Notes: generated by a model not told the origin, from the sequence alone. A stretch of 52,284 bases of DNA from Clostridia bacterium (GCA_017886895.1 JAGHJD010000042.1:1-52284), one strand, 5' to 3'. Positions 1 through 10,763 are shown, counted from the stretch's first letter. Numbers and translations: made by a program.

Positions 1-142
1 ATTCTATAATGGTGTGCCCCGAAAAATGCCGCAAAGAGGGAGAAACCGCTGCCGAGCGGCTTTTGCCGCGAACGGCGGTGTCGCCCTCAAATCGTAAAAA
101 TCGCAGGCAGCAGCCTGCCGAGATTTTTACGAGACCCCTTTC
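1..142 (-). repeat. Family B repeat copy 1: two-hairpin element after the ferredoxin gene
   Basis: No gene is seen here. Two stem-loops lie side by side: an outer one at about 38-86 (GGGAGAAACCG pairing with CGGTGTCGCCC, imperfectly) and an inner one at 93-131 (CGTAAAAATC with GATTTTTACG). Bases 1-10 hold a truncated copy of a CTATAAT-containing module. The same layout recurs at 17629-17735, 31240-31339 and 39299-39389. In each case it sits directly after the stop codon of a minus-strand gene, so transcription of that gene would place it in the 3' UTR. Its role is unknown. Confidence 0.7.
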
Positions 143-388
143 TCATTTCACCCTCGGCAGCACTTCCGTCAGAAACAGCTCTTCGCAGTTGTCCTTGTTC
201 GCGTTGTGCACAAGCACCTCGTCCGCCTTCAGGGAGACGCCGTTCTGGCAGTTGCCCATGCAGAAACTTGCCTGCAGGTCGATCTTCCCCTCCATGCCGT
301 GCGCAGCGATGAGCCGTTTCATCTCCTCTATCACGTCGTACGAGCCGCGCAGATGGCAGGAACTGCCCACACAAACTTTCAACACCAT
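143..388 (-). CDS. (2Fe-2S) thioredoxin-like ferredoxin domain protein
   Basis: An 81-residue protein made of a single thioredoxin-like [2Fe-2S] ferredoxin domain, the fold of NuoE/HydA-associated subunits. The four cluster cysteines are visible as CVGSSC near the start and CMGNC in the middle. Such proteins carry electrons for hydrogenases or NADH-linked oxidoreductases, but no partner gene lies nearby, so the role here is open. The ATG at 388 was chosen because AGGTGG sits 7 bases upstream; the in-frame codon 15 bases earlier has no ribosome binding site. It has its own consensus promoter and a palindrome in the leader, so it is probably a single-gene, regulated transcript. Confidence 0.85.
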   Translation of the reverse strand: MVLKVCVGSSCHLRGSYDVIEEMKRLIAAHGMEGKIDLQASFCMGNCQNGVSLKADEVLVHNANKDNCEELFLTEVLPRVK

Positions 389-412
389 AATGACCCACCT
401 CACACCGGTTAT

Positions 413-432
413 ATCGATAAAAAATTATCGAT
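413..432. promoter_or_regulatory. Perfect palindrome in the ferredoxin leader, candidate operator
   Basis: ATCGATAA and TTATCGAT form a perfect 8-bp inverted repeat separated by AAAA. It lies between the -10 box (437-442) and the start codon (388), where a bound repressor would block transcription. The regulator is not in the window as far as I can tell. Confidence 0.5.
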
Positions 433-436
433 AGAT

Positions 437-465
437 ATTATACTATAAACGCCCGCGCGCGTCAA
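437..465 (-). promoter_or_regulatory. Promoter of the ferredoxin gene
   Basis: On the minus strand TTGACG (460-465) and TATAAT (437-442) are separated by 17 bases, a near-consensus sigma-70 promoter about 50 bases upstream of the ATG. Confidence 0.8.
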
Positions 466-607
466 TGATTTCGCGCGCATTCTTTCAGACAAAGTATACC
501 AAACTTCGCGCGCCATTTCAAGCGCCGCGCGAAAAAAACGCCGCATTTTTTCTCCGCCCGCATAGCCGCGGCGCACACTGCCGATACTATGCGCGGGAGT
601 GTATGGT

Positions 608-2164
608 ATGAAAAAACGGGCGACGCTGTATTGGACCATCCTGGGCGTATGGCTTTTATGCCTCGCCATCCTTGCCGCAGGGACGGTGCAGATCTGCATG
701 CGGGTGCGGGGCATGGGCGCGGCGAAGGACGCCGTAGCGATCATCTTGCTGACGGCAAACGCGGTGATTCTGGGAGTGCTGTGGCTGGGGAGCCTGAAAG
801 ACCTCGTCTTTTCCGTCGCGTTCGCCTCCATGCAGCGGCGGATGCGGCGGCGGTACAGGGAAAAGATCAGACCGCGCGCCCTGCCTGCGGACGCGCCGCA
901 CTTCGTGCTCCTCTACTGCACCTGCAACGACTTCAACGCCAAGGCGCTCTCGATCTGCCTCAAACAGCGGTACCCGAACTTCAAAGCCGTGATCCTCGAC
1001 GACAGCACGAAGGAGGAATACCGCAGGGAGATCGACGCCTTCGCCGAAAGGCGGGGGCTGGAAGTCGTGCGGCGGGCAGACAGGAAGGGGTTCAAGGCGG
1101 GCAACCTGAACCATTACCTCATGGGCAGGACGGATTACGACTATTTCGTCGTTCTGGACAGCGACGAGGTGATCCCGCCCTCCTTCCTGCGCAGGGCATA
1201 CGCTTATTTTGCCGCAGACAGGAAGTTCGGCGCGGTGCAGGCGCGGCACGTGGCGACGGCGGGGAAAAACGTGTTCCAGCGCCTTTTGGGCATGAGCGTG
1301 CGCTCGAACGGGCAGACGGCGCAGGTCATCAAGAATTTTTACGGCGCGAACGCGCTGCTCGGGCACGGCATGGCGGTCAGCCGCGCCTGCTACGAGGCGA
1401 CGCACGGCTTTCCGCTCGTCGTAGCGGAGGACATCTCGTTTGCCGTGGACATCAAAAACGCGGGGTATGAGATCGTCTACGCGCCCGACATCCGCTGCGT
1501 CGAAGAATTCCCCGTGGACTATGTGGCGCTCAAAAAGCGGCAGTGCAAGTGGGTGCAGGGCAACCTCGAATACATGCGCAAATACGGCGGCGACATCAAC
1601 GCCTCGCGCATGCGCTGGTTCGAGAAGATGGATATCAAGCTCTCGCACTACTCCCTGCCCGTCGTGCCCGTGCTCGGGCTGCTGCTCGTCGTGTTCACCG
1701 TCGCGCTCGGGTTTTTGGGGTATCCCATCGTGCGCTATTCGCTGTTCGTCTATGCGATGATGTTCCTGTTCCTCTGCTCGCCGCTCATCCCCGACCTGTT
1801 CGTGTACAGCGCGAGCCGCAGCGCCCTGCTGCTCCTGCCCGCGTTCGTCGTGAACATTGCGACGTACGCCTCGCTCGCGCCCATGATGCTGCGCACCGTG
1901 GCGCTGGGCGCGTTCGGGAAGAAGGCGACCTTCTCCGTCACGCCCAAGACGAGCACGAAATTCACCTTCGGGCAGATCGTGCGCTACTCGTGGGGCTCCG
2001 TCCTCTTTGCGCTCGCCGTCGGGTTCTTCGCCTGGTGGGCGTGCGGGAACGTGCTGCCCGTCGTGCTCATCTGCGGCGGCTGCCTCGCGACGCCCGTCAT
2101 CCTCCTTCTTTCCAACTTTGAACTGCGCCCGCGGAAAAAGAGGGCGGCGAAAGCCGCCGCATAG
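608..2164 (+). CDS. Membrane glycosyltransferase family 2, cellulose-synthase-like
   Basis: A 518-residue integral membrane glycosyltransferase. Two N-terminal membrane helices (about 8-30 and 42-62) precede a cytoplasmic GT2 domain. That domain shows DDST at 131-134, the metal-binding DSDE at 184-187 and the ED pair (EDISF) near 274; several further membrane helices follow. Processive GT2 enzymes usually carry QxxRW; here the site reads RQCKW (311-315), a variant. It probably polymerises or transfers a sugar across the membrane, but donor and product cannot be read from sequence. ATG 608 was chosen because GGGAG lies about 10 bases upstream; GTG 599 is an alternative. It stands alone, convergent with the ATPase gene. 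Confidence 0.85.
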   Translation: MKKRATLYWTILGVWLLCLAILAAGTVQICMRVRGMGAAKDAVAIILLTANAVILGVLWLGSLKDLVFSVAFASMQRRMRRRYREKIRPRALPADAPHFVLLYCTCNDFNAKALSICLKQRYPNFKAVILDDSTKEEYRREIDAFAERRGLEVVRRADRKGFKAGNLNHYLMGRTDYDYFVVLDSDEVIPPSFLRRAYAYFAADRKFGAVQARHVATAGKNVFQRLLGMSVRSNGQTAQVIKNFYGANALLGHGMAVSRACYEATHGFPLVVAEDISFAVDIKNAGYEIVYAPDIRCVEEFPVDYVALKKRQCKWVQGNLEYMRKYGGDINASRMRWFEKMDIKLSHYSLPVVPVLGLLLVVFTVALGFLGYPIVRYSLFVYAMMFLFLCSPLIPDLFVYSASRSALLLLPAFVVNIATYASLAPMMLRTVALGAFGKKATFSVTPKTSTKFTFGQIVRYSWGSVLFALAVGFFAWWACGNVLPVVLICGGCLATPVILLLSNFELRPRKKRAAKAAA

Positions 2165-2203
2165 CCCCCGCGCCGCACGAAAATACGGCACCCCTATACA
2201 GAA

Positions 2204-2236
2204 CTGCGCCCCGCGGGAGTTTCCCGCGGGGCGCAG
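2204..2236. terminator. Strong hairpin between convergent genes
   Basis: A perfect 15-bp stem (CTGCGCCCCGCGGGA with its complement) and a 3-base loop lie between the glycosyltransferase and ATPase stop codons. There is no good T-run on either side, so it is a probable bidirectional terminator or 3'-end stabiliser. Confidence 0.6.
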
Positions 2237-2257
2237 AAATATAGTTTACAGTACCGT

Positions 2258-4936
<2,679 letters not shown>

Positions 4937-4996
4937 ATCAACCTACCGAAAAATGGATTTTTTCCTGTGTTCTCCGCGGGCAGTGCGAAGAAGAAT

Positions 4997-5030
4997 GCAA
5001 AACCGCCCCGCGCAAACCTGCGCGGGGCGG
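4997..5030 (-). terminator. Intrinsic terminator in the ATPase leader (riboswitch expression platform)
   Basis: On the minus strand a 12-bp GC stem (5003-5030, loop of 4) is followed by TTTTGCATTCTT. It lies between the riboswitch aptamer and the ATPase start codon. This is where a metal-controlled terminator would sit. Confidence 0.7.
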
Positions 5031-5086
5031 GAAAACGATCTTTCTAAAAAGTGGAGACCCGACGCCGCGCGCAAAAAAGCGCCCGT

Positions 5087-5183
5087 GCCCGAATCTCATC
5101 ATTTCAGGCAAGCCTATCCCGAAAGCGGGACGTGATTGTAGACTTGCCGCGCGGAGCTTCCGCGCCGACTACTCCTTCAAAGC
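5087..5183 (-). ncRNA. Candidate yybP-ykoY (Mn2+) riboswitch aptamer
   Basis: Read on the minus strand, GCUUUGAA (5' side) pairs with UUCGGGC (3' side) to close P1, with one bulged U. Immediately inside are AGGAGUAG on the 5' side and AUGAUGAGA on the 3' side, corresponding to the conserved loop elements GGGGAGUAG and GAGACC-like sequence of the yybP-ykoY family. Internal stems are GGCAAG/CUUGCC and CCCG/CGGG. Position, promoter, downstream terminator and a P-type ATPase as target all fit that family. The assignment is by eye; a covariance-model search would settle it. Confidence 0.65.
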
Positions 5184-5207
5184 CGAACTGTTCCGTTGTC
5201 TGTTCCC

Positions 5208-5236
5208 ATTATAAAAAACGGAGCGCGCCTTGTCAA
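5208..5236 (-). promoter_or_regulatory. Consensus promoter of the riboswitch-ATPase transcript
   Basis: A perfect TTGACA (5231-5236) and a perfect TATAAT (5208-5213) are separated by 17 bases on the minus strand, just upstream of the aptamer. Confidence 0.9.
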
Positions 5237-5255
5237 CCGTTTCGGCGCGGTTTTT

Positions 5256-5762
5256 TCAATCCGGCTCGACAAAAAAGCCGGCTTCGCGCAGCCCGCGCTC
5301 GATCGCGGCGAGCGTCTCCTCGCTGTCCGCGGTGACGGTGTGGTAATGGTAGCCGTCCGTCACGTTTTTGAGCGGGCGCGAGACGCCCGCGGCAAGCTCG
5401 TGCAGAAACTCCTCCGCCTGCGCGCGCGAGCGCACGCCCATGGGCGCGGCGATCCTGCCGTACGCCTTGTGCCAGACGAATACGTCCTCCACGCAGCCGC
5501 CCGCGTCCACGATGAGGTACAGCTCCTCGCGGATCTGCTCGTCGGTGTGCCGCACCTTGAACACGCGCGAGATGCGCGCGCCCCCTTCCGCGACGTACCC
5601 GCGGTTGGTGGAGAGGATATGCACGCCCTCCGCGCGCAGAAGCGCGATGTCCTGCACGATGACCTGCCTGCTCACGCCGAGCTCGTTTGCGAGCGCCGTC
5701 GCGGAGAGCGGCTCCGCGCCGATACGCGTGCGCAGTTTTTTGCGCCGTTCTTCCCCGTTCAT
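5256..5762 (-). CDS. niaR: NAD biosynthesis transcriptional repressor NiaR
   Basis: A 168-residue repressor with an N-terminal helix-turn-helix of the HTH_11 type (about residues 3-55) and a C-terminal 3H domain. The histidines that give the domain its name are visible as VRHTD (H72), VWHKA (H98) and GYHYH (H149, H151). In Firmicutes NiaR (YrxA) binds nicotinic acid and represses NAD synthesis and niacin uptake genes. It is the last gene of nadA-nadB-nadC-niaR, starting 4 bases after nadC with its ribosome binding site inside nadC. It therefore probably controls its own operon; palindromes at the operon promoter are candidate sites. Confidence 0.92.
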   Translation of the reverse strand: MNGEERRKKLRTRIGAEPLSATALANELGVSRQVIVQDIALLRAEGVHILSTNRGYVAEGGARISRVFKVRHTDEQIREELYLIVDAGGCVEDVFVWHKAYGRIAAPMGVRSRAQAEEFLHELAAGVSRPLKNVTDGYHYHTVTADSEETLAAIERGLREAGFFVEPD

Positions 5763-5766
5763 GTCC

Positions 5767-6630
5767 TCATTCCTCTTCCGCGGGGCGCAGGTGTTTGAGC
5801 GAGAGGTCGAGGATGCCAGCCGAATGGGTGATCGCGCCGCTGGAGACGACGTCCGCGCCGATGCCGGCGAGCCGCGCGACGTTCTCCGCCGTCACGTTGC
5901 CCGAGATCTCGACAAGCGCCCTGCCCGCAATGAGCGCGACCGCCTTCTTCATGTCCGCGTCGCTCATGTTGTCGAGCATGATGATGTCCGCGCCCGCCTC
6001 CACCGCCTCGGCGACCTGGGCGAGCGTCTCCGTCTCTACCTCGATCTTCATCGTGAAGGGCGCGTGCGCGCGCGCCGCCTCCACCGCCTGCCGCACGCCG
6101 CCCGCCGCGCCGATGTGGTTGTCCTTCAGAAGGACGGCGTCCGAGAGGTTGTAGCGGTGGTTCCCGCCGCCGCCCGTGCGCACGGCGTACTTTTCAAAGA
6201 TGCGCATGTTGGGCGTCGTCTTGCGGGTATCGACGAGGCGCAGCCCGCTGCCCGCGAGCAGCGCGCACATCTTCGCCGTCGCCGTCGCAATGCCGCTCAT
6301 GCGCTGCAAAAAGTTGAGCGCGGTGCGCTCCGCCGTGAGGATGACGCGCATGTCGCCCGTCACCGTCGCCAGAAGCTGCCCGTTCTCCACGCGGTCGCCG
6401 TCCGAGACGAAACACTTCACCTCGGTGCCCCCGTCCAAAAGCTGAAAGGCGCGCGCAAAGACGGGCAGCCCCGCAATGACGCCCGCCTGCTTTGCGATCA
6501 GGTCGGCGGTGCCGCGCGCGTACGCGGGCAGTACGGACGCCGTGGAGACGTCCTCGCCCGTCACGTCCTCTTCGAGCGCCGCGCGGATGAGCGCGTCGGC
6601 GCGCAGTTTCAGCATCGTTTCGTCAGTCAC
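5767..6630 (-). CDS. nadC: Nicotinate-nucleotide pyrophosphorylase (carboxylating)
   Basis: A 287-residue quinolinate phosphoribosyltransferase, which converts quinolinate and PRPP to nicotinate mononucleotide, the third step of de novo NAD synthesis. Typical NadC stretches are visible: LNFLQRMSGIAT, DTRKTTPNMR, GGGGNHRYNLSD, IEVETE and IMLDNM, together with the C-terminal EISGN and SSGAITHS phosphate-binding region. The GTG at 6630 was chosen because GGAGG lies 6 bases upstream and because it gives a normal family length; it overlaps the nadB stop by 8 bases. ATG 6615 is an alternative. Overlap with nadB suggests translational coupling. Confidence 0.93.
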   Translation of the reverse strand: MTDETMLKLRADALIRAALEEDVTGEDVSTASVLPAYARGTADLIAKQAGVIAGLPVFARAFQLLDGGTEVKCFVSDGDRVENGQLLATVTGDMRVILTAERTALNFLQRMSGIATATAKMCALLAGSGLRLVDTRKTTPNMRIFEKYAVRTGGGGNHRYNLSDAVLLKDNHIGAAGGVRQAVEAARAHAPFTMKIEVETETLAQVAEAVEAGADIIMLDNMSDADMKKAVALIAGRALVEISGNVTAENVARLAGIGADVVSSGAITHSAGILDLSLKHLRPAEEE

Positions 6631-7915
6631 ACCATTCCTCCCGCTCCGCCTCTTCGCGGATGCTCTCTGCATAACGTTTTTTCAGCGCGGCGTAGTCCGC
6701 GTACACGCTCTTGTCCGAGACGGGGAACCGCTCGATGCGCAGCCCGCGGAGCTGCGCCATGGACTTTGCCGCCCGCTCCGCCCAGATGAGGCTTTCCAAA
6801 AGGGAATTGCTCGCCAGGCGGTTCCTGCCGTGCACGCCGTTGCACGCCGTCTCCCCCGCGGCGTACAGCCGGCGCATGCTCGTCTTTCCGTCGAGATCGA
6901 CCTTGACCCCGCCCATGAAGTAGTGCTGCGCGGGCACGACGGGGATCGGCTCTTTCAGGACGTCGAACCCCTTCTCGCGGCAGTGCGCGCAGATGGTGGG
7001 GAAATGCTCTTCGAGCGTCTCCTTCCCCACGGGGCGCATATCCAGCCAGACGAATTTCGTGCCGTCCTTCTCCATCTGCTGCCTGATCTCGCCCGTCACG
7101 ACGTCGCGCGGCATCAGCTCGTTGCAGAAACGGCTGCCGTTCTTACCGAGCAGCACCGCCCCTTCGCCGCGCACCGATTCGGAGATGAGGAACCGCCGCC
7201 CCTGCTCCTCCGAATAGAAGGTGGTCGGGTGGATCTGCACATAGTTGAGGTGCTCGACCTGCACGCCGTGCGCGAGCGCGATCGCGAGCGCGTCGCCCGT
7301 CAGGTGGCGGAAGTTTGTGGAGTTCTCGTACAATCCCCCCACGCCGCCCGTGGCGAGCAGTGTGAAGTCGGCATGCACGTCCTCCGTTTCGCCCGTCGCG
7401 CAGTCGCGCACGACGCCGCCGAAACACTCGTTCCCCTCCGCGAGAATATCCACAAGCTCCGCGTTTTCGCGGATGGTCACGTTGGGCAGCAGCCGCACGG
7501 CGGCGAGCAGCGTCTTGGTGATCTCCCTGCCCGTCTCGTCGCCGTGGAAGAGGATGCGCGGGCGCCTGTGCCCGCCTTCGCGCGTGAAACGGAAGTTGCC
7601 GTTCTCGTCCCGCGCAAACTGTACGCCGTAGCCGACCAACTCCTCTATCATCGCGGGCGAGCTCTCGATCATCAGCCGCACGGCGGCGGGTTCGTTCTCA
7701 TAGTGCCCCGCGCGGACGGTGTCTTCAAAGTAGCCGAAGTAATCCTCTTTGCCGCGCAGCATGCAGATGCCGCCCTGCGCGAGGAAGGAGTCGCTCTCGT
7801 CCGCCCGCGCCTTCGTGAGCAGGAGCACCCGCATCTCCGCAGGCAGGTTGAGCGCACAGCACAGCCCCGCCGCGCCCGTGCCCGCGATCAGTACGTTGTA
7901 TTCCGCAGTCTTCAT
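6623..7915 (-). CDS. nadB: L-aspartate oxidase
   Basis: A 430-residue FAD enzyme that oxidises aspartate to iminoaspartate for NadA. The N-terminal dinucleotide-binding motif GTGAAG, the active-site region with HPTTF and RGEGA, and the later HYFMGG and YAAGE are all present. It is about 100 residues shorter than the E. coli enzyme and appears to lack the C-terminal helical domain, a length I believe is common in Clostridia. It follows nadA by 14 bases with a weak site (GGGTGA) and overlaps nadC. Confidence 0.92.
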   Translation of the reverse strand: MKTAEYNVLIAGTGAAGLCCALNLPAEMRVLLLTKARADESDSFLAQGGICMLRGKEDYFGYFEDTVRAGHYENEPAAVRLMIESSPAMIEELVGYGVQFARDENGNFRFTREGGHRRPRILFHGDETGREITKTLLAAVRLLPNVTIRENAELVDILAEGNECFGGVVRDCATGETEDVHADFTLLATGGVGGLYENSTNFRHLTGDALAIALAHGVQVEHLNYVQIHPTTFYSEEQGRRFLISESVRGEGAVLLGKNGSRFCNELMPRDVVTGEIRQQMEKDGTKFVWLDMRPVGKETLEEHFPTICAHCREKGFDVLKEPIPVVPAQHYFMGGVKVDLDGKTSMRRLYAAGETACNGVHGRNRLASNSLLESLIWAERAAKSMAQLRGLRIERFPVSDKSVYADYAALKKRYAESIREEAEREEWCD

Positions 7916-7929
7916 CGCATATCACCCGT

Positions 7930-8826
7930 TCAGCCGCCGATCTCGAGCATGCGCGCAAGCGGCCTGCGGGCGCGCTCGGCAAGCCCCGCCGGCAGCGTCA
8001 CCTCGCCGCACCCCTCTTTCAGGCAGGCGAGCACGCGTTCGGGCGTGATCTTCTTCATGTCTTCGCAGACGGGCGCGGCGGCGTAGAACCGCTTGCCCGC
8101 ACAGGTCTGCCGCATCTGATACAGCACGCCCGGCTCGGTACAGACGATATATTCGCCGAAGGAGTTGTCGCGCGCGACGTCGATGAGCTGCGCCGTACTG
8201 CCCACGAAGTCGGCGAGAGCGCGCACCTCCTCCTCGCATTCGGGGTGCGCGAGCACCGCCGCCGCGGGGTGCGCCCTCTTCAGCGCCCCCACCTCTTCCG
8301 CGGCGACGCGCACGTGGACGGGGCAGTACCCGCCCGAAAAGTAGAAGTTCTTCCCCGGCACCTGCGCGCGCACGAACGCGCCGAGGTTTTTGTCGGGAAT
8401 GAACAGAATGTTCCTGTTCGGCAGCGCGGAAACGATCTTCACCGCGTTGGAGGAGGTGACGCACACGTCGCTCAGCGCTTTGAGAGAAGCGTCCGAATTG
8501 ACGTAGCACACGACCGCAAGGTCGCGCACGTTCGCGCGCAGCTCCGCGATCTGCGCGGCGGACGCCATGTGCGCCATGGGGCAGTCCGCCTCCGCCGCGG
8601 GCAGCAGCACGCGGCTTTCGGGGTTTAAGATCTTCGCGCTCTCGCCCATGAACCGCACGCCGCAGAAGACGACGGTGCGCTTTTTCGCCTTTGCCGCCAC
8701 TTTGGCAAGGTAATACGAATCGCCCACGAAGTCCGCAAGCGCCTGCACCTCGTCTGGCACATAGTAGTGCGCCAGGATGAGCGCGTCCTCCCGCCGTTTG
8801 TACTCTTGTATCTCTTCCGTGACCAT
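7930..8826 (-). CDS. nadA: Quinolinate synthase
   Basis: A 298-residue [4Fe-4S] enzyme that condenses iminoaspartate with dihydroxyacetone phosphate to quinolinate. The three cluster cysteines are in VCYVNSD (C107), AHPECEEE and VCEDMKKIT, in family order. HYYVPDEVQ near the start and GDSYYLA are typical. ATG 8826 is preferred over the in-frame start 45 bases upstream because GGGAGAGG precedes it. It is the first gene of the nadABC-niaR operon. Confidence 0.94.
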   Translation of the reverse strand: MVTEEIQEYKRREDALILAHYYVPDEVQALADFVGDSYYLAKVAAKAKKRTVVFCGVRFMGESAKILNPESRVLLPAAEADCPMAHMASAAQIAELRANVRDLAVVCYVNSDASLKALSDVCVTSSNAVKIVSALPNRNILFIPDKNLGAFVRAQVPGKNFYFSGGYCPVHVRVAAEEVGALKRAHPAAAVLAHPECEEEVRALADFVGSTAQLIDVARDNSFGEYIVCTEPGVLYQMRQTCAGKRFYAAAPVCEDMKKITPERVLACLKEGCGEVTLPAGLAERARRPLARMLEIGG

Positions 8827-8894
8827 ACCGATCCTCTCCCTGCCCGAACAACACGGGCGCGCGGAACGCACGCTCCCCGCAGATGAGCCTTTTC

Positions 8895-8939
8895 TGTGTA
8901 AAGTATACTAACTATACACAAAAAATTGACAGGTGTCAA
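8895..8939 (-). promoter_or_regulatory. nad operon promoter with two overlapping palindromes (candidate NiaR sites)
   Basis: On the minus strand TTGACA (8934-8939) and TATAGT (8911-8916) are 17 bases apart. TTGACAGGTGTCAA (8926-8939) is a perfect palindrome covering the -35 box. TGTGTA (8895-8900) and TACACA (8915-8920) form an inverted repeat covering the -10 box, with GTATA/TATAC (8903-8917) nested inside. Either could be the NiaR operator; the choice is an inference. Confidence 0.7.
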
Positions 8940-9140
8940 GACAATGCACGCCCCGAAGAAATGTTTTTAAAAGTGCGCGGCGCTTGCAGAAAATGTTTTC
9001 AGCAAGCGCCGCACGGGAGCGTATCGTTTTTCGGCGCGCCGGACGGGGCGGTACGACAAGGCGGCGCGCCAAGATACAGGCGCGCCGCCGGAGATCCTTT
9101 CATGCCGCCCGGGGAAGAGCACACCGCCTCCCCGCAGGGT
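8940..9140. terminator. Two strong hairpins after the uL15-like gene
   Basis: No gene is seen. One stem (GGCGGCGCGCC 9060-9070 with 9079-9089, loop of 8) has no T-run. The other, at about 8980-9013, pairs GCGGCGCTTGC with GCAAGCGCCGC and is followed on the minus strand by CACTTTTAAAAAC, so it is the likely terminator of the gene ending at 9141. Confidence 0.6.
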
Positions 9141-10664
9141 TTACTTTCGCTTTACCCTGCCGCCGACGAGCAGGATCATCTTTACCGCGTCCAGCGAAAA
9201 ATCCTGCGCTTCGACGAACAGCGGTTTATCCAGCACGCCGCGCGCCAGCACCTTTACGCGCGCGACGCGGGCGGGAACGAGTTTTTTTGCCTTCATCGCG
9301 TCCAGCGTAACGTGCGCGTACGGCTCGAAGTGCGCCGCAAGCGTATCGATGTTGATGTGCCCGCGCGCACCGCCGCGGCCGCCCTCTTTCCCCGCGGCGG
9401 GTCTCCCCTCTGCGGGCGCCTTCCCTTCGGCGGGCGGCACTGCTCTTTCGGCGGGAGCTTTTTCGGCGGGGATTTTTTCGGCGGGCGGCGGGAGCGCCGC
9501 CGCGGGCTGCCTGCCCGTAAGCTGCGGCATCGTTCCCGCAGTTTCGGGCTTCGCCTCCTCCGCCGCAGTCTCTTCCGCCGCCGTGCCCTCTTCCGCCGCG
9601 GAAGGTTCGGTGCTCTCTTCCAGGATGCGCTTTGCCGTTTCGTCCGAAATGAGCGTGCGCGCCTCGCCGAGCGAGACCTTATCGCGGATCATGGCGCCGA
9701 TGGACGCCTTTTCGTATACGTCGTTTTCCCCGCCCCTGCCGTTGGCGACCATGCGGATCAGCCCCGCATCAAGCAGCTCTTCGGTCGTGCGATAGGGTAG
9801 GTCAAGCCTCTCGTCGGGCGCTTCCTGCCGTACGAGCCCCGCCCGCTCCGCCGCGACGCGCAGCAGTTCGCAGGCATATTTCGCTTTGCGGGCAGACGTG
9901 ATGCGCAGCATCATCGGCGTCTTTTCGTATCGCTTGATCTCGCCCATGTCCAGCCCGTGGTACTTCGTCTCTTCCCATTCCTCCGGGTCGAGCGCCAGCG
10001 CGATGCAAAGCCTTTTGCCGCGGAACACGAGCAGCGCAAGTTTGTTCCTGCCGAAATAGATGCGCTCCTGCCGCCAGCTTACGGCGCGCCTGACCTTCGG
10101 AAAAGCACGCGCTTCCTGCACGATCGCGCCGTAAAATTCCTTTTGTTCGGGGGAAGATTGGTACAGTTTTGCGCTGTAACTGTATTCCATGCGGTACAGA
10201 ATGGTGCGTCCTCTCTTTTCCGCACCGCCCGCCTCCTTCTGTTTTTCGGCGGGCTCCTCTGCCGCGGGCTCCTCTGCGGCGGGCTCCTCTGCCGCGGGTT
10301 CCTCTGCCGCGGGTTCCTCTGCCGCGGGCTCCTCTGCGGCGGGCTCCTCTGCGGCGGATTCTTCTGCCGCGGGTTCCTCTGCAACGGGCTCTTCTGCAAC
10401 GGGCTCTTCTGCAACGGGCTCCTCTGCCGCGGATTCCTCTGCCGCGGGCTCCTCTGCAACGGGTTCCTCTGCCGCGGGCTCTTCTGCCGCGGGTTCTTCT
10501 GCAACGGGCTCCTCTGCGGCGGGCTCCTCTGCGGCAAGTCTCTGTTCCCGCAAAGTCTCCTCGTGCCTGCGGCTTTTTCTTGCCGCCGCCACGGACATCC
10601 CGATCACGAGCGCAACGACGGCGGCACATGCCAAGACGATCAGCACGATCCATTCGATACCCAT
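9141..10664 (-). CDS. Membrane-anchored repeat protein with conserved unknown domain and uL15-like C-terminus
   Basis: A 507-residue protein. Residues 5-28 form one membrane helix, followed by a basic patch, then 19 five-residue units of [10 protein letters not shown] or AAEES (44-138). Next comes a domain of about 115 residues (from [11 protein letters not shown] to about 280) that I recall from uncharacterised Clostridia proteins, then a helical linker and a second low-complexity stretch. The last ~70 residues ([10 protein letters not shown]... to VGGRVKRK) align by eye with the C-terminal half of ribosomal protein uL15: [21 protein letters not shown], and a final GG. The function is unknown. 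The start is supported by AAGGAGG 8 bases upstream. It is a single-gene unit with its own promoter. Confidence 0.75.
   Translation of the reverse strand: MGIEWIVLIVLACAAVVALVIGMSVAAARKSRRHEETLREQRLAAEEPAAEEPVAEEPAAEEPAAEEPVAEEPAAEESAAEEPVAEEPVAEEPVAEEPAAEESAAEEPAAEEPAAEEPAAEEPAAEEPAAEEPAAEEPAEKQKEAGGAEKRGRTILYRMEYSYSAKLYQSSPEQKEFYGAIVQEARAFPKVRRAVSWRQERIYFGRNKLALLVFRGKRLCIALALDPEEWEETKYHGLDMGEIKRYEKTPMMLRITSARKAKYACELLRVAAERAGLVRQEAPDERLDLPYRTTEELLDAGLIRMVANGRGGENDVYEKASIGAMIRDKVSLGEARTLISDETAKRILEESTEPSAAEEGTAAEETAAEEAKPETAGTMPQLTGRQPAAALPPPAEKIPAEKAPAERAVPPAEGKAPAEGRPAAGKEGGRGGARGHINIDTLAAHFEPYAHVTLDAMKAKKLVPARVARVKVLARGVLDKPLFVEAQDFSLDAVKMILLVGGRVKRK
10251..10535 (-). repeat. 15-bp coding tandem repeat, 19 copies
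   Basis: Nineteen 15-bp units encode AAEEP-type pentapeptides. Units differ mainly at third positions and by an Ala/Val or Pro/Ser swap, so the array is not freshly expanded throughout. Because the unit is a multiple of three, gain or loss keeps the reading frame. Confidence 0.9.
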
Positions 10665-10763
10665 ATCACGTTCCTCCTTATGCGCTCTCTGCGCGGGAAA
10701 GCGCCCCTCAAAGCACCTCTGCCGGGTGCGCGCATCATCAGAGCAATTTTGCGTTCTGTTTTT

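Noticed and set aside
656-2191. A minus-strand frame opposite the glycosyltransferase
   Set aside because: The plus-strand frame has the GT2 motifs; the minus frame has no family features and is His/Arg/Glu-rich shadow sequence.
10251-10535. CRISPR-like regular repeats
   Set aside because: Units are contiguous 15-mers without spacers and encode pentapeptides inside a protein.
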